Shown in pieces: positions 62,825-64,000 of a stretch of 64,000 bases of DNA. Each line of letters opens with the position of its first letter. The first letter of the stretch is position 1. The position numbers and the translations under genes were made by a program. The notes under the pieces were generated by a model. That model was not told where the DNA came from. It worked only from the letters and a program-made list of their open reading frames with translations, and did no database searches. The DNA is from Paenibacillus tyrphae (GTDB taxonomy: Bacteria > Bacillota > Bacilli > Paenibacillales > NBRC-103111): the NCBI RefSeq assembly GCF_000722545.1, contig NZ_JNVM01000009.1, forward strand, positions 56,492-120,491. The letters are read 5' to 3'.

Positions 62825-63727
62825 ATGAAATTGGAGCGATTGATCTCCATCATCTACAAGCTGCTGAATCATGAAGTTTTGTCCGCTTCCATGCTGGCTG
62901 AAGAGTTTCAAGTTTCCCAAAGAACCATCTATCGGGATATCGATGTGATCTGCGCTGCGGGCTTCCCGGTCGTATCGTATCAGGGAACGAATGGCGGATA
63001 TGGCATGATGGACGGATACAAAATGGATAAAAGCCTGCTCGGTTCTTACGATGTCAATTCCCTGATTACCGTGCTCAGAAGCCTCTCCACCGTGTTTGAA
63101 GACGAGCGTGCGCAGGGGACCATCGAAAGACTGCAAACGATTGGACCGGAGCATCACGTCACGAGTCTGTCCGTGGACTTGGAAACCCGCCGTACGGAGC
63201 CCGACGCGCTTCGTCATTTACGCACGGCCATTACCCGGCGAAATATCGTCCGCTTTGATTATATCAATGGAAAGAATGAACGCACGACCCGTGATATGGA
63301 ACCGCTGCGGCTTCATTTTAAATATCGTAATTGGTACATTTATGGGTTTTGCCGAACTCGTCGAGATTATCGGGAGTTCCGCCTGTCCCGGTTGATGAAT
63401 TTGTTCGTGACACAGCAAACTTTTCAACCGCATCACGAGGTGCAGAAAGAGGCTGCTTTGTCAAACCAAGATCAGTTGGAGGATGTAGTGATCCGGGTGG
63501 GGACGGAGGCTTTGGCGGAAGCGATGGATCAGTTTCACCAGGTTGATAAGCAATTTCATGCCGATGGAAGTATGACGATGCGAATTCCTGTTTATCAACC
63601 ATTGGAAGCCCGATGGCTATGGACAATTCTGCTGGGTTTTGGCAGTGGCGCCGAAGTCCTCGAGCCTCCTGCACTGCGGGGGATCTTAAAAGAACAGCTT
63701 CAGAATGCGCTCAAACTTTATCGTTAA
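62825..63727 (+). CDS. YafY-family regulator (HTH plus WYL domain)
   Basis: A 300-residue regulator. The N-terminal HTH has EEFQVSQRTIYRDIDVIC, and the WYL-type domain has RFDYINGKNERTTRDMEPLR and WYIYGFCRTRRDYREFRLSR. The C-terminal extension (WCX) is about 80 residues. Such proteins sense small ligands or nucleic acids. A separate TATAAT (62777-62782) lies near its ATG. It diverges from the MocR gene and may take part in the same control. Confidence 0.9.
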   Translation: MKLERLISIIYKLLNHEVLSASMLAEEFQVSQRTIYRDIDVICAAGFPVVSYQGTNGGYGMMDGYKMDKSLLGSYDVNSLITVLRSLSTVFEDERAQGTIERLQTIGPEHHVTSLSVDLETRRTEPDALRHLRTAITRRNIVRFDYINGKNERTTRDMEPLRLHFKYRNWYIYGFCRTRRDYREFRLSRLMNLFVTQQTFQPHHEVQKEAALSNQDQLEDVVIRVGTEALAEAMDQFHQVDKQFHADGSMTMRIPVYQPLEARWLWTILLGFGSGAEVLEPPALRGILKEQLQNALKLYR

Positions 63728-63788
63728 GGCTGAGAAGACTCCCTCTTCGATAAGGGGGAGATGAATCAGCATCTCTTGTATATGAATA

Positions 63789-63807
63789 CGAACATGTGTG
63801 CTATAAT
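63789..63807 (+). promoter_or_regulatory. LexA-box-like sequence over a -10 element
   Basis: CGAACATGTGTGC resembles the Bacillus SOS box CGAAC-N4-GTTC with one or two mismatches. TATAAT follows at 63802-63807. It lies before the transposase fragment. Confidence 0.35.
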
Positions 63808-63841
63808 TATCATAAAATCACCAAAGGAGGTAGATGCTCGT

Positions 63842-64000
63842 ATGTTGCATCATAAAGCTTTTCGCTTTCGCATCTACGCAAATGACGCTGATCCACCAGA
63901 TGTTTGGATGCGCTCGCTTTGTCTTCAACCACTTCCTTGCGAGGTGGAACGACACCTTCCAAGAAACAGGCAGAGGTCTGTCTTACCAGACCTGTGCAAC
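63842..64000 (+). pseudogene. IS200/IS605-family TnpB fragment, frameshifted
   Basis: The start MLHHKAFRFRIYAN is the usual opening of IS605-family TnpB, behind AAAGGAGG. The continuation TLIHQMFGCARFVFNHFLAR is in another frame, and a few codons between them are missing near 63886, so the reading frame is broken. The gene runs off the window. TnpB proteins are RNA-guided nucleases encoded by transposons; this copy seems dead. Confidence 0.8.

Overview
The window looks like a chromosomal segment of a spore-forming Gram-positive bacterium of the Paenibacillus type. The reasons are a spore photoproduct lyase, many TTG and GTG starts behind strong AGGAGG-type ribosome sites, a Met T-box leader, lipobox lipoproteins in place of periplasmic proteins, and the order mntR-yqhO-small membrane gene-yqhQ-yqhR-aroQ-yqhT-efp, which matches Bacillus subtilis. 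No rRNA, tRNA or CRISPR array was seen.

Layout. 1-9.5 kb: the end of a FtsX-type permease, a large exported protein, chromate transporter ChrA, a three-gene ABC transporter (lipoprotein, permease, ATPase), a TagA/WecG-type glycosyltransferase and a membrane M23 peptidase. 9.5-23.4 kb: three two-component systems. The first follows a phased TTAACG repeat. The second is AT-richer, looks acquired, and sits with a beta-lactamase-fold membrane protein. The third overlaps an MreB paralogue. An inositol monophosphatase, a Nudix hydrolase, an RHH/PIN pair and yidD lie between them. 23.4-37.6 kb: T-box-metG, an oxidoreductase, znuACB with Zur-like half-sites, ccdA, splB, and the conserved mntR-to-efp block.

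37.7-45.8 kb is a low-G+C accessory zone of small orphan genes, an SMI1/KNR4 protein, HAD, HEAT and Nudix proteins, and several broken genes. It resembles a decayed immunity-gene or toxin cluster.

45.9-63.7 kb holds a DapA-like aldolase with altered active-site residues, an Orn/Lys/Arg decarboxylase, a nitrilase, an unknown multi-pass membrane protein, a HisC-like aminotransferase, ctaA, and a long operon (qoxABCD-ctaB-cytochrome c-SCO-resA-malic enzyme). It ends with a MocR-type PLP regulator and a YafY/WYL regulator. The main discovery candidate is here. Seven promoters, plus a weaker eighth, share one architecture: a degenerate TGGNYGG half-site, then a conserved TGGATGGTTAC half-site starting exactly 24 bp later, which overlaps the -35 position, then a -10-like hexamer 17-18 bp further on. 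Two pairs are arranged back to back. I infer an undescribed regulon joining PLP and nitrile/amino-acid chemistry to quinol-oxidase respiration, with the local MocR protein as the leading candidate regulator. The window ends in a frameshifted TnpB fragment.
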